This document shows positions 6,720-13,823 of a stretch of DNA of 36,830 nt, piece by piece. Under the pieces are notes generated by a model. It was not told the origin of the DNA, searched no databases, and was given only the letters and a program-made list of their open reading frames with translations. A program made the position numbers and the translations under genes. Source of the DNA: Acidobacteriota bacterium (lineage in GTDB: Bacteria; Acidobacteriota; Vicinamibacteria; Vicinamibacterales; JACQTH01); the NCBI GenBank assembly GCA_016178075.1, contig JACOUA010000071.1, positions 1 to 36,830 of the forward strand, given 5' to 3'. Position 1 is the first letter of the stretch. Each line of letters begins with the position of its first letter.

Positions 6720-7680
6720 ACTTGTTGAGAGCCCGGCGCATGATGTCGGCCGCCGCCGTGTATGGATCGAGCCGACGCGTCGCGATGGCCTCGACGATGC
6801 GATCGCGCTCCTCCGCGCCGAGCACATGGTCGTCGAGGTGGCGGCCGAACTGCGCGGACAGGATCTCCCGGAGTCGCGCGGCGGTCCGGCCCCGGCGCCG
6901 CTCGGGCTGTTGAGGCGCGGACGCCTCACGGAATCGGTCGAGCGTCTCCAGCAGCTCTGATACGCCTTGGCCGGTTGTCGCCTGCGTCTTCAAAACCGGT
7001 GGCCGCCACTTCCCTTCCCCGAAGCTCTCGAGCGCGAGGGTCGATTCGATCGAGGCGACCATGCGGTCCGCACCTTCGCGGTCAGCCTTGTTGACGACGA
7101 AGACGTCGGCAATCTCCATGATGCCGGCCTTGAGCGCCTGCACCTCGTCCCCCGTCCCCGGCACCAGCACCAGGACGGTCACATCCGCCGTGCGGGCGAT
7201 CTCCACTTCGTCCTGCCCGACACCGACCGTCTCCACGATGACGACGTCTTTCCCGGCGGCGTCGAGCACGAGCGCCGCCTCGTCCGTCGTGCGCGCCAGG
7301 CCGCCAAGGTGGCCTCGGGTGGCCATGCTGCGAATGAAGACGCCCGAATCGTCCGCGTGCATTTGCATCCGGATCCGATCGCCCAGAATCGCTCCGCCGC
7401 TGAAGGGGCTCGTGGGATCGACGGCGACAACGCCCACGGTTCGGAGTCGCCGGCGGAGCCCGCTCACCAGTCGATCGACCAGCGTGCTCTTGCCGACGCC
7501 CGGCGGACCCGTCACGCCGATCAAATACGCGCGCCCGGTGCGCGCGAAGATGCGGCCCACCAGCCCCGCCGCGGCCGCCTCGTCGTCCTCGATCAACGAG
7601 ATGGCTCGGGCAATCGCCCGCGGATCGCCGGCGAGCACACGATCGGCCAGCGTCGCGCCTGAGGTCGACGAGCTACTCAT
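6718..7680 (-). CDS. meaB: Methylmalonyl-CoA mutase-associated GTPase MeaB
   Basis: A 320-residue G3E-type P-loop GTPase of the MeaB/ArgK family, near the usual length. It protects and gates cobalamin loading of adenosylcobalamin-dependent methylmalonyl-CoA mutase. The Walker A loop GPPGVGKST is at 58-66. The G2/G3 region includes VAVDPTSPFSGGAILGDRIRM and RSMATRGHLGGL, both family-typical, followed by IVETVGVGQDEVEI; the base-specificity motif NKAD is at 196-199. The C-terminal helical segment is the dimer arm. It overlaps the acyl-CoA dehydrogenase end by eight bases, which implies translational coupling, and is followed by the epimerase fusion gene. The mutase itself is not in this window. 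Confidence 0.95.
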   Translation of the reverse strand: MSSSSTSGATLADRVLAGDPRAIARAISLIEDDEAAAAGLVGRIFARTGRAYLIGVTGPPGVGKSTLVDRLVSGLRRRLRTVGVVAVDPTSPFSGGAILGDRIRMQMHADDSGVFIRSMATRGHLGGLARTTDEAALVLDAAGKDVVIVETVGVGQDEVEIARTADVTVLVLVPGTGDEVQALKAGIMEIADVFVVNKADREGADRMVASIESTLALESFGEGKWRPPVLKTQATTGQGVSELLETLDRFREASAPQQPERRRGRTAARLREILSAQFGRHLDDHVLGAEERDRIVEAIATRRLDPYTAAADIMRRALNK

Positions 7681-8815
7681 TCAGCAACTGCCGCGCGATG
7701 ACCAGCCGCTGGATCTCGCTCGTGCCTTCCCCGATCGTCGTCAGCTTGACGTCGCGGTAGTAGCGTTCGGCGGGATAGTCCTTCACGAAGCCGTAGCCGC
7801 CGAAGATCTGCACGCAGTCCTCGGCCGCCCGGACCGCGATCTCGCTCGCGTACAGCTTGGCGATCGCCGACTCCCGGGTCGTACGCCGGCCGCGATCTTT
7901 GGCCATCGCGGCTCGGTAGGTCAGCAGCCGCGCCGCCTCGACCCGGGTCGCGTTGTCGACGAGCTTCCACTGAATCCCCTGAAACGAGGCGATCGGCCGT
8001 CCGAACTGGCGCCGCTCGAGCGCGTAGGCGCGCGCCGCATCATACGCACCCTGGGCGATCCCCACCGACAGCGCCGCCAGCCCGATCCGTCCGGCATCGA
8101 GCACCTGCATCGCGTTGATAAAGCCCATTCCCTCGTCGCCCAGGAGGTGATCAGCCCCGACCGAGCAATCCTCGAAGACCACCTCGCTCGTGTCGCTGGC
8201 CCTCATGCCGAGCTTGTCCTCCTTTTTTCCCGAGGACATCCCGGGCGTCCCTTTCTCGATGACGAACGCCGAGATGCCGCGATGCCCCCGGGCGCGGTCG
8301 GTGACCGCCATGGCCACCATGAGGTCGCCAACCCGGCCGTGCGTGGTGAAGACCTTCGATCCGTTGATCACCCAGTGGTCATTGCGTCGCACGGCCGTCG
8401 TTCGCGTCGCCGCGGCGTCGCTGCCGGCCGCGGCCTCGGTCAGGCCCCAGGCGCCGATCTTTTCTCCGCGTGCGAGTGGAATGAGATACCGCCGTTTCTG
8501 ATCGCCCGTGCCGAACATGAAGATGTGTGACGAACACAATCCGTTGTGCGCGGCCACCGACAGCGCGACCGAGGGAGACACCCGCGCCAGCTCCTCGATG
8601 CAGATGCAATAGTCCAACGCGTCCATCCCCGCGCCGCCGTACTCTTCGGGGAACTGGATGCCCATCAGGCCAAGCTCGGCAAGCCTCGGAACGACCTCGG
8701 ACGGAAAGTGCTGTCCCTCGTCCCACTCGCGCACGTGCGGAGCGATTTCAGCCTCGGCGAACTCGCGAATCGTTCGCCGCAGGAGCTCCTGCTGATCGGA
8801 GAGTCGGAAATCCAA
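7673..8815 (-). CDS. Acyl-CoA dehydrogenase
   Basis: A 380-residue FAD-dependent acyl-CoA dehydrogenase of normal length. The N-terminal helical domain begins FRLSDQQELLRRTIREFAEAE. The central beta domain carries GAWGLTEAAAGSDAAATRTTA (FAD and substrate contact) and VINGSKVFTTHG. The C-terminal helical domain has RRQFGRPIASFQGIQWKLVD and the QIFGGYGFVKDYPAERYYRD block. The catalytic base is expected to be the Glu in TTIGEGTSEIQ near residue 364. It introduces the alpha-beta double bond in acyl-CoA thioesters. Its place before meaB and the epimerase suggests short, odd-chain or branched substrates that lead to propionyl-CoA. It is four bases after the desaturase stop and overlaps meaB by eight. 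Exact chain specificity is unknown. Confidence 0.92.
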   Translation of the reverse strand: MDFRLSDQQELLRRTIREFAEAEIAPHVREWDEGQHFPSEVVPRLAELGLMGIQFPEEYGGAGMDALDYCICIEELARVSPSVALSVAAHNGLCSSHIFMFGTGDQKRRYLIPLARGEKIGAWGLTEAAAGSDAAATRTTAVRRNDHWVINGSKVFTTHGRVGDLMVAMAVTDRARGHRGISAFVIEKGTPGMSSGKKEDKLGMRASDTSEVVFEDCSVGADHLLGDEGMGFINAMQVLDAGRIGLAALSVGIAQGAYDAARAYALERRQFGRPIASFQGIQWKLVDNATRVEAARLLTYRAAMAKDRGRRTTRESAIAKLYASEIAVRAAEDCVQIFGGYGFVKDYPAERYYRDVKLTTIGEGTSEIQRLVIARQLLNE

Positions 8816-8816
8816 C

Positions 8817-8831
8817 GGCCTACTGCCTACT
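8817..8831. repeat. Two-unit heptamer, GCCTACT type, overlapping a stop codon
   Basis: Two tandem GCCTACT units are followed by GTCC. On the minus strand they form AGTAGGC AGTAGGC and encode the last residues (SRQ) and the TAG stop of the desaturase. It looks like a minimal seed of the heptamer class. Confidence 0.5.
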
Positions 8832-9794
8832 GTCCTCGGCGGCCGTCCAGTTCGTGTGCGGCGGCCGATTCTCGACGATCCAGCCGAACACGAGGCCCGC
8901 GTACGTCTTCCAAGGCAGGCCGTGCTGCGCGTAGAAGGGCACGAGCGCCCGCTGCAGGGCCGGAAGATGATAGAACGGCACGCCGGGGAAGTAATGATGC
9001 TCCAGGTGATAGTTGGAATTGATGAACACGAAGTCCCAGAACCAATGGCCGCGCACGAGGGTCGTCCAACCGGCCGGGTCGTCCGGGGTGATGTCGTAGT
9101 GCTGGCCGAGCCGGTTCAACGTGAAGGCGACGGGAAACACGAAGAAGACCGGCACGACGTGCGCTCGCAGCGCGGCCTCGACGCCAGCACCGATCCACAA
9201 GGCCGCGAGCGCGGCAAGGTGCACCCCAATGGCGACGCGGCGCTCCACGGCAATTCGCCGCCGCAAGTCTGGCGGATACATCGCGTTCTCGCGGCGAGCC
9301 GCGCGGAAATAGATTGGGAAGAGGGCCGGAGTGCAGTACAACAGCTTGTACCAGCGCGCGTTGACCTTCGGCGAGAGGTGATGACGCTTGGGATCCTGAT
9401 CCGACGATCCGAGCTCCGCGTGGTGATCGAGATGCCACCGGGTGAATTGGCTCGCGGAGATGCCGCTCGGGATGGCATAGAGAAGCGCGAGGGCGCGCTC
9501 CACTCGCGGGTGGCCTCGCTCGAACACGAGATGGTGCAGGACCTCGTGGAGGAGAATCGTGAAGTTGAACACGGTGAACCCCTGCACGATTGCCAGCGGA
9601 ACCCAGACGAGCGGCTGCGACCACACCACGAGTGCCCAGGTCGTCGCCCCCAGGATCAGAAACTGACGAGCGGCGACGAGCAGGTGCCGCGCGCCCGACT
9701 TGCGGTGGAGCTCGCGCAGCGTGCCGCGTGAAACGGCGGTCGCGAGCTCGGCCCGCAGCTCCGCGGAGGCTTCGCCGTAATAGTGAGTCTTCAC
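8820..9794 (-). CDS. Membrane fatty-acid desaturase family protein
   Basis: A 324-residue di-iron membrane desaturase. Three His boxes are visible: HEVLHH at 83-88, HLDHH at 121-125 and HLEHH at 263-267. Hydrophobic segments occur near 40-60, 65-82, 190-210 and 214-232. The family inserts double bonds into acyl chains or hydroxylates related lipids. The open frame extends far upstream through the divergent outer-membrane gene, but I place the start at GTG 9794, because the product there begins VKTHYYGEASAELR and everything upstream is antisense to the neighbour. The Shine-Dalgarno is weak. It is the first gene of the acyl-CoA/methylmalonyl operon. Only 21 bases separate its start from the divergent gene. 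Substrate not predictable. Confidence 0.87.
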   Translation of the reverse strand: MKTHYYGEASAELRAELATAVSRGTLRELHRKSGARHLLVAARQFLILGATTWALVVWSQPLVWVPLAIVQGFTVFNFTILLHEVLHHLVFERGHPRVERALALLYAIPSGISASQFTRWHLDHHAELGSSDQDPKRHHLSPKVNARWYKLLYCTPALFPIYFRAARRENAMYPPDLRRRIAVERRVAIGVHLAALAALWIGAGVEAALRAHVVPVFFVFPVAFTLNRLGQHYDITPDDPAGWTTLVRGHWFWDFVFINSNYHLEHHYFPGVPFYHLPALQRALVPFYAQHGLPWKTYAGLVFGWIVENRPPHTNWTAAEDSRQ

Positions 9795-9815
9795 GGCTAA
9801 GAATCGAATTTTACC

Positions 9816-10322
9816 ATGCGCGCCACGACCACTCACCACACCTGGGCGCGTACCTGCCTCGAACACGCGGGGATCGCGCTGGTGGTGACGTTTCTCTCGG
9901 CCACCCCCGCGGCTGCCGACGCGACGCTCTTCATTGGCGCCAACACGACCCCGGCCACGCGTCCGGTCCGCGGCTTCGCCGGCGGCATCAGCCTGCTCGT
10001 CCTCGGGTTCGAGTTCGAGTACGCCAACACGGTCGAGGATCCCCTCGCCGCCGCGCCATCTCTTCAGACCTACATGGGAAACTTGCTGGTCCAGACGCCG
10101 ACGTCGACTCAGCTGTACGCCACCCTCGGCGGCGGGTTCTATCGCGAGCGACTCGGCACGACTCAGGAAACCAGCGTCGGGATCAATCTGGGGGCGGGAA
10201 TCAAGTTCAGCCTGGCGGGGCCGCTGCGCGTGCGGCTCGACTACCGCGCGTTCGTCCTTCGAGGGAGCCCCATCTATCAGAACCCGCAGCGTGTCTACGC
10301 GGGACTGAATCTGGCGTTCTAA
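9816..10322 (+). CDS. Outer-membrane beta-barrel protein
   Basis: A 168-residue protein with an N-terminal signal sequence (about 1-35, ending near TPAAADA) followed by alternating beta strands rich in aromatic and small residues (GISLLVLGFEFEYAN, STQLYATLGGGFYRE, SVGINLGAGIKFSLAG, LRVRLDYRAFVLRG). It ends in Ala-Phe, the C-terminal aromatic recognised by the outer-membrane insertion machinery. It resembles small eight-strand OmpA-like barrels. Its ATG is 21 bases from the divergent desaturase start, so the promoters must overlap the coding starts or lie within the neighbour. No clear Shine-Dalgarno is present. Function unknown. Confidence 0.75.
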   Translation: MRATTTHHTWARTCLEHAGIALVVTFLSATPAAADATLFIGANTTPATRPVRGFAGGISLLVLGFEFEYANTVEDPLAAAPSLQTYMGNLLVQTPTSTQLYATLGGGFYRERLGTTQETSVGINLGAGIKFSLAGPLRVRLDYRAFVLRGSPIYQNPQRVYAGLNLAF

Positions 10323-10325
10323 GCC

Positions 10326-10444
10326 GTCAGCTATCAGCCAGCCCCGCAACGGGGCGGGGCATTTGCCCGTCCACAACGAACGGGACCGCGGACGCGGCCC
10401 CGTGGTGCTGAGAGCTGAGAGCTGAGAGCTAAGAGCTGAAAGCT
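10326..10444. repeat. Heptamer repeat array, GCTGAGA type, with GC hairpin, in a convergent gap
   Basis: A short left arm with GTCAGCT/ATCAGCC units lies at 10326-10340. Five units (GCTGAGA three times, GCTAAGA, GCTGAAA) run at 10407-10441. Between them GCCCCG and CGGGGC form a six-base stem with a CAA loop at 10341-10355. The element lies between two convergent genes and could act as a bidirectional terminator, although it has no T-run. Confidence 0.75.
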
Positions 10445-10446
10445 AC

Positions 10447-10962
10447 CTACTTGAAATCGGTCAGCTTCAGAAGCGTGGTCTTGTTCATCGACACGAACCC
10501 ACCGGAGGCCGCCTTGTACAATTCTGTCGCCTCGGTCGGGAACGCTTCGGAGATGATCTTGAAGACGTTGTAGTCGGCATCCTTCACGGCCGGCTGCAGA
10601 ACCGACACGTAGAGTACGGTCCCATTTGGTCCGGGCTCCACTGCCTTGTAGATCGTCCATGAGGCGGCCTGTTGCTTCCGGGAAGCTGCTTGCTGCTTCA
10701 GCGCCGGATCGTCGATCTTGTTGGGATCGATCTTCCCGAACGCCTCCTTGAGCTTCGTGATGGCGGCCTCGTACGCCGACGTCTGATCCGGTTTGATGAT
10801 GCTGAAGATGAGCCCGGCGTCGCCGCTGATGGTCAGGCCCGCGGGTTGCGCGGCCTGGTCCGTGCCCCCGCGCACGACGGTCGCGCTGAACGCGCCCGCC
10901 AGAAACAGCGTGATCGCCAAGAGAGCCGGCCGGCCGGCCGTGAAGAGCCGGGGTGATCGCAT
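10447..10962 (-). CDS. Exported protein of unknown function
   Basis: A 171-residue protein. A basic, hydrophobic N-terminus (MRSPRLFTAGRPALLAITLFLAGAFSATVV) is a signal peptide or membrane anchor. The rest is a compact alpha/beta region (ISGDAGLIFSIIKPDQTSAYEAAITKLKEAFG) and a later stretch TIYKAVEPGPNGTVLYVSVLQPAV. I recognise no named family; such small secreted proteins are frequent in acidobacteria. The start is well supported by AGGAGG six bases upstream (10969-10974), the clearest ribosome site in the window. It is separated from hemW by a short MITE-like element. Function unknown. Confidence 0.75.
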   Translation of the reverse strand: MRSPRLFTAGRPALLAITLFLAGAFSATVVRGGTDQAAQPAGLTISGDAGLIFSIIKPDQTSAYEAAITKLKEAFGKIDPNKIDDPALKQQAASRKQQAASWTIYKAVEPGPNGTVLYVSVLQPAVKDADYNVFKIISEAFPTEATELYKAASGGFVSMNKTTLLKLTDFK

Positions 10963-10968
10963 GCAAGG

Positions 10969-10974
10969 CCTCCT
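10969..10974 (-). promoter_or_regulatory. Strong Shine-Dalgarno (AGGAGG) of the exported-protein gene
   Basis: A perfect AGGAGG lies six bases before ATG 10962. It stands out because many neighbouring starts lack any such site. Confidence 0.7.
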
Positions 10975-11018
10975 TCGACTGAGCCTCGGTTACGAGGAGC
11001 GGCTACTCTAGCGTACCG

Positions 11019-11150
11019 AGCAGGCCGCTGAAAAGCGCGGCCTGAACGTCAAGCGCAGAATGTCGAACGGCGACAACCTTCGAAACACTTTCGTTCTTCG
11101 TCCAACGTTCTTCGTGTATCGGTCGGGCCACCACCTTTCAGCGACCTGCT
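11019..11150. mobile_element. MITE-like element with 15-bp terminal inverted repeats
   Basis: AGCAGGCCGCTGAAA at 11019-11033 is matched, in inverted orientation, by TTTCAGCGACCTGCT at 11136-11150 (14 of 15 bases). They delimit about 132 bases. The interior has no open frame of note but contains two TTCTTCGT-containing short repeats and, next to the left end, a nested eight-base stem (CAGGCCGC/GCGGCCTG). The right end abuts the hemW stop codon. This is consistent with a non-autonomous miniature element. Confidence 0.5.
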
Positions 11151-12303
11151 AGACGAACACGGCCATGACTTCGTTGGCCAGGAGCCTGCCGCGCCTGGTG
11201 AGTCGCAGACACTCCCCTGTTTTCCGGGCCAGGCCGGCCTCGAGATGCGGCTCGAGCCGGGGGCCGTATGCCGCCCAGACATCGACCGCGTACCGTTCGC
11301 CGAGCGCCCGGAGGTCGACGCCGTCAGTGAGCCGCAGGCCCATGAAGAGCGCCTCCCCGAGGCGATCGTGGGGGCGGAGCGTTCGGCGCTCGGCAATCAC
11401 CGAGTCGCCCGCCTCGACGCGCGCGAGGTAGTCGAGTGTGGACGTCACGTTCTTCCACCGCGCCTCGTCCAGCGTCGAATGCGCGCCGCAGCCGAAGGCC
11501 AACCAGTCGCCGTCCCGCCAGTACTTCATGTTGTGGCGCGCGCGCTTGCCGGGCCGCGCCACGTTCGAGATCTCGTACTGTTCCAGCCCCGCCACCTCGG
11601 TCCGCGTCATCGCCTCTTCGTACATGGCCGCCGCATCCTCATCCGGCGCCTGGGACCATCCGGCCCGCGCCATGTCATCACGAAGCGGCGCATTCGGGTA
11701 AACCTCCAGCAGATACAGCGAGGCGTGATCGGGGTGCAGGGCGATAAGCTCGTCAACCGACTCGAGCCACTGAGACACGCTCTGCTGCGGCAGCCACATC
11801 ATCAGATCGAGGCTGACGTTGTCGAAGCCCGCCTCGCGCGCCCAGCCCACGACCTCTCGCGCGCGCTCGGCATCGTGCAGACGACCCAACCGACCGAGCT
11901 CCTGGTTGCGGAACGACTGCACGCCGAAGCTGAGTCGATTGACGCCCGCACCGCGGAACCGCCGCAGCCGCCCGACCGAGATTGTTTCGGGATTCGCCTC
12001 GAGCGTGACCTCCGACTCGCCGCGCAGGCCGAGGCTCGTACGACCGGCCTCGATGAGTCGGGCAATCTCTTCGGGCTCCAGCAAGGATGGCGTCCCGCCA
12101 CCAAAGTACAGCGTGTCCGGCTCAGGCCGCTCGAGGAACGCGGGCCACCGGACCGGCGCCTCGCGGATCTCGGCGACGAGCGCGTCGACGTAGCGGCGCT
12201 TCAGATCGGGATCGAACAGGCTGCGGGTGAAGTTGCAGTAGTTGCAGATCGATGCGCAGAAGGGGATGTGGACGTACAGCCCGGAGTTCAATGAACGTGG
12301 CAT
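11149..12303 (-). CDS. hemW: Radical SAM heme chaperone HemW
   Basis: A 384-residue radical-SAM protein, within the HemW/HemN-like range. The [4Fe-4S] motif CASICNYC places Cys16, Cys20 and Cys23; the next aromatic (Phe25) rather than a fourth Cys favours HemW, the heme chaperone, over true coproporphyrinogen oxidase HemN. The SAM-binding block LYFGGGTPSLL and the later EANPETI, NRLSFGVQSF and YEISNVARPG motifs are all present. The ATG at 12303 is chosen because upstream in-frame sequence is only heptamer repeat translated as nonsense. It follows the DnaC-like gene after a 178-base repeat-filled gap. Its stop overlaps the edge of a MITE-like element. Confidence 0.9.
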   Translation of the reverse strand: MPRSLNSGLYVHIPFCASICNYCNFTRSLFDPDLKRRYVDALVAEIREAPVRWPAFLERPEPDTLYFGGGTPSLLEPEEIARLIEAGRTSLGLRGESEVTLEANPETISVGRLRRFRGAGVNRLSFGVQSFRNQELGRLGRLHDAERAREVVGWAREAGFDNVSLDLMMWLPQQSVSQWLESVDELIALHPDHASLYLLEVYPNAPLRDDMARAGWSQAPDEDAAAMYEEAMTRTEVAGLEQYEISNVARPGKRARHNMKYWRDGDWLAFGCGAHSTLDEARWKNVTSTLDYLARVEAGDSVIAERRTLRPHDRLGEALFMGLRLTDGVDLRALGERYAVDVWAAYGPRLEPHLEAGLARKTGECLRLTRRGRLLANEVMAVFV

Positions 12304-12311
12304 TTGAAACC

Positions 12312-12474
12312 TTGGTGATTGAGAATCTGGTGATTGATTGAGGAATTCTCCTATCTGGTGATCGAACATCTATTGAGAGATTGAATCGGCAATCGGCAAT
12401 AAATCTTCAATCACCAGATCTCCCGATTGACAATCAATCACCAAATTCCCAATCACCCGATTTTCAAATGCGCC
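12312..12474. repeat. Heptamer repeat array, GTGATTG type, paired arms
   Basis: TGGTGATTG and GATTGA units run forward from 12313 to about 12365. Their complements (CAATCAC, CAATCGG, CAATCAA) run from about 12388 to 12474. The arms are degenerate but clearly complementary and AT-rich relative to the surrounding genes. The array fills the gap between the DnaC-like gene and hemW and ends nine bases from the hemW start. Confidence 0.75.
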
Positions 12475-12481
12475 TACCCGG

Positions 12482-13324
12482 TTAATTGCCAGCCTTGCCC
12501 CCTGACCACTTGAGGTCGGTCTTGCCCTTGAGCTGCGCGCGCATGGGCCCGCCCGACCGGGTCGGCAGCTTGGGCCGTCGCTGGTTCTTCCAGGCGGACA
12601 GCAGCTCGTTGGGGCCCGTATTCGGCGGGCAGTAGCGATAGTCGGCGCCATCGAACTCGAGGAACTCGCACATCTCGTGCAGGCGGGAGTACATGCGGAA
12701 CCCGACCCGCGCCTGCAGCGAGTCGATGTCGGTATCGTCCTCTTTGACTTCGAAGTTCGAGGTGAAGATCGTCGGGCGGTTCTCGTTGTAACGCGTGTTC
12801 ACCACGAGATTCAGCGTCTCGCCGACCCATTCGGACGACTTCTCGGCGCCCAGATCGTCGAGCACGAGCAGGTCGGCTTCCATGACGGGCCGCAGAATCT
12901 CCATTTCACCCAGCGCCGCGCCGTCCGAGAACGTGCTCCGAATGAGGCGCAGGAGCTCCCTCACGTCGTAGAACAAGCCGCGGGCGCCGCGCGTCTCGAT
13001 CGCCTGCCTCAGGACCGAGGTCGCGAGATGGCTCTTCCCGATCCCGGGTGGGCCGATGAAGAACAGCCCTTTCTCGACGACGGGAAACGCCTCTGCGAAC
13101 GCCCGCGCCTTGCCGACCGCTTTCATCAGCGGCTCGTTCGGATACACCAGGAAATTGTCGAGCGCGCAGTGCTGGTAGCGCTTCGGGATGCGCGCCTCCG
13201 CCATCAGACGGTCCGCCACGTTCGTGCGCCAGCATTCGCATCGCACGACGCGGCGGGCCCCATCACGCTCGACCGGCTTCCAGCCGGTTCCGCCGCACTG
13301 GGGACAGGGGGGATGGTCGGACAT
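12482..13324 (-). CDS. DnaC/DnaI-like ATP-binding protein with zinc ribbon
   Basis: A 280-residue AAA+ ATPase. A four-Cys zinc site (Cys7, Cys10, Cys29, Cys31 in a CPQC...CEC arrangement) precedes the ATPase domain. Walker A is GPPGIGKSH from residue 91 and Walker B is LLVLDDLG near 152-159, followed by RPTIFTSNFEV, the sensor region. This layout is that of DnaC/DnaI helicase loaders and of IstB-type transposition ATPases. With no transposase nearby, a loader or primosome role is more likely. I chose ATG 13324, which puts the zinc motif near the start; 12 residues upstream are also open. It follows hspR in the heat-shock cluster. No clear ribosome site. Confidence 0.82.
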   Translation of the reverse strand: MSDHPPCPQCGGTGWKPVERDGARRVVRCECWRTNVADRLMAEARIPKRYQHCALDNFLVYPNEPLMKAVGKARAFAEAFPVVEKGLFFIGPPGIGKSHLATSVLRQAIETRGARGLFYDVRELLRLIRSTFSDGAALGEMEILRPVMEADLLVLDDLGAEKSSEWVGETLNLVVNTRYNENRPTIFTSNFEVKEDDTDIDSLQARVGFRMYSRLHEMCEFLEFDGADYRYCPPNTGPNELLSAWKNQRRPKLPTRSGGPMRAQLKGKTDLKWSGGKAGN

Positions 13325-13390
13325 GTGATGCCCACGATCGCCACAAATCTCAGAGAGCACACAGAGAAGAAGGCCGATGATAACAGAATG

Positions 13391-13819
13391 CTATTTTTTC
13401 CGCTCCGCGGGAGACGAGGCCGGGGGCGAGGCCGGCGGCGTGCGGACGAGATCGCTCGGTGACGACTTCACGAGCGCCGTCGTGAGGCGCTGCTCCCAGT
13501 CGTCGATCCCGCGGGCGAGCTCCTTTTTGACGTACTCCATGAACTCGTTGACCTCTCCCTGCATCTGCTCGATCTTCCGCCGCATGTTCAGGACGATTTC
13601 GACGCCGGCCAGGTTCACGCCGAGGTCGCGGGTCAGCGAGAGAATCATCTCGAGCTGCTCGAGATCTTCGTCCGAGTACAGCCTCGTATTCCCGTCGGTC
13701 CGCGACGGCTTCAGCAGGCCTTCGCGCTCGTAGAGCCGGAGCGTCTGCGGATGGATGTTGTACTTCTGCGCCACCGCGCTGATCATGTAGAAGGCTTTCC
13801 CGGAGCGCTTGGTGCTCAT
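13391..13819 (-). CDS. hspR: Heat-shock repressor HspR (MerR family)
   Basis: A 142-residue MerR-type regulator. The DNA-binding domain carries AFYMISAVAQKYNIHPQTLRLYEREGLLKPSRT, NTRLYSDEDLEQLEMILSLTRDLGVNLAGVEIVL, closely matching HspR, followed by a coiled-coil and a proline/serine-rich tail. HspR represses the dnaK operon by binding inverted HAIR repeats and uses DnaK as co-repressor. Here it sits right behind dnaJ, its ATG four bases after the dnaJ stop, and a HAIR-like site overlaps the dnaK promoter. Autoregulation through DnaK feedback is expected by family knowledge. The start at 13819 fits the family length; a longer frame from 13870 is antisense-like and overlaps dnaJ. Confidence 0.93.
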   Translation of the reverse strand: MSTKRSGKAFYMISAVAQKYNIHPQTLRLYEREGLLKPSRTDGNTRLYSDEDLEQLEMILSLTRDLGVNLAGVEIVLNMRRKIEQMQGEVNEFMEYVKKELARGIDDWEQRLTTALVKSSPSDLVRTPPASPPASSPAERKK

Positions 13820-13823
13820 CGGG

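Noticed and set aside
9795-10376. N-terminal extension of the desaturase frame, up to 518 aa
   Set aside because: The extra 194 residues are antisense to the outer-membrane protein gene and low in hydrophobic character; the desaturase begins at GTG 9794.
12304-12369. N-terminal extension of hemW
   Set aside because: It encodes heptamer repeat (MFDHQIGEFLNQS and similar), with no family match; ATG 12303 fits HemW.
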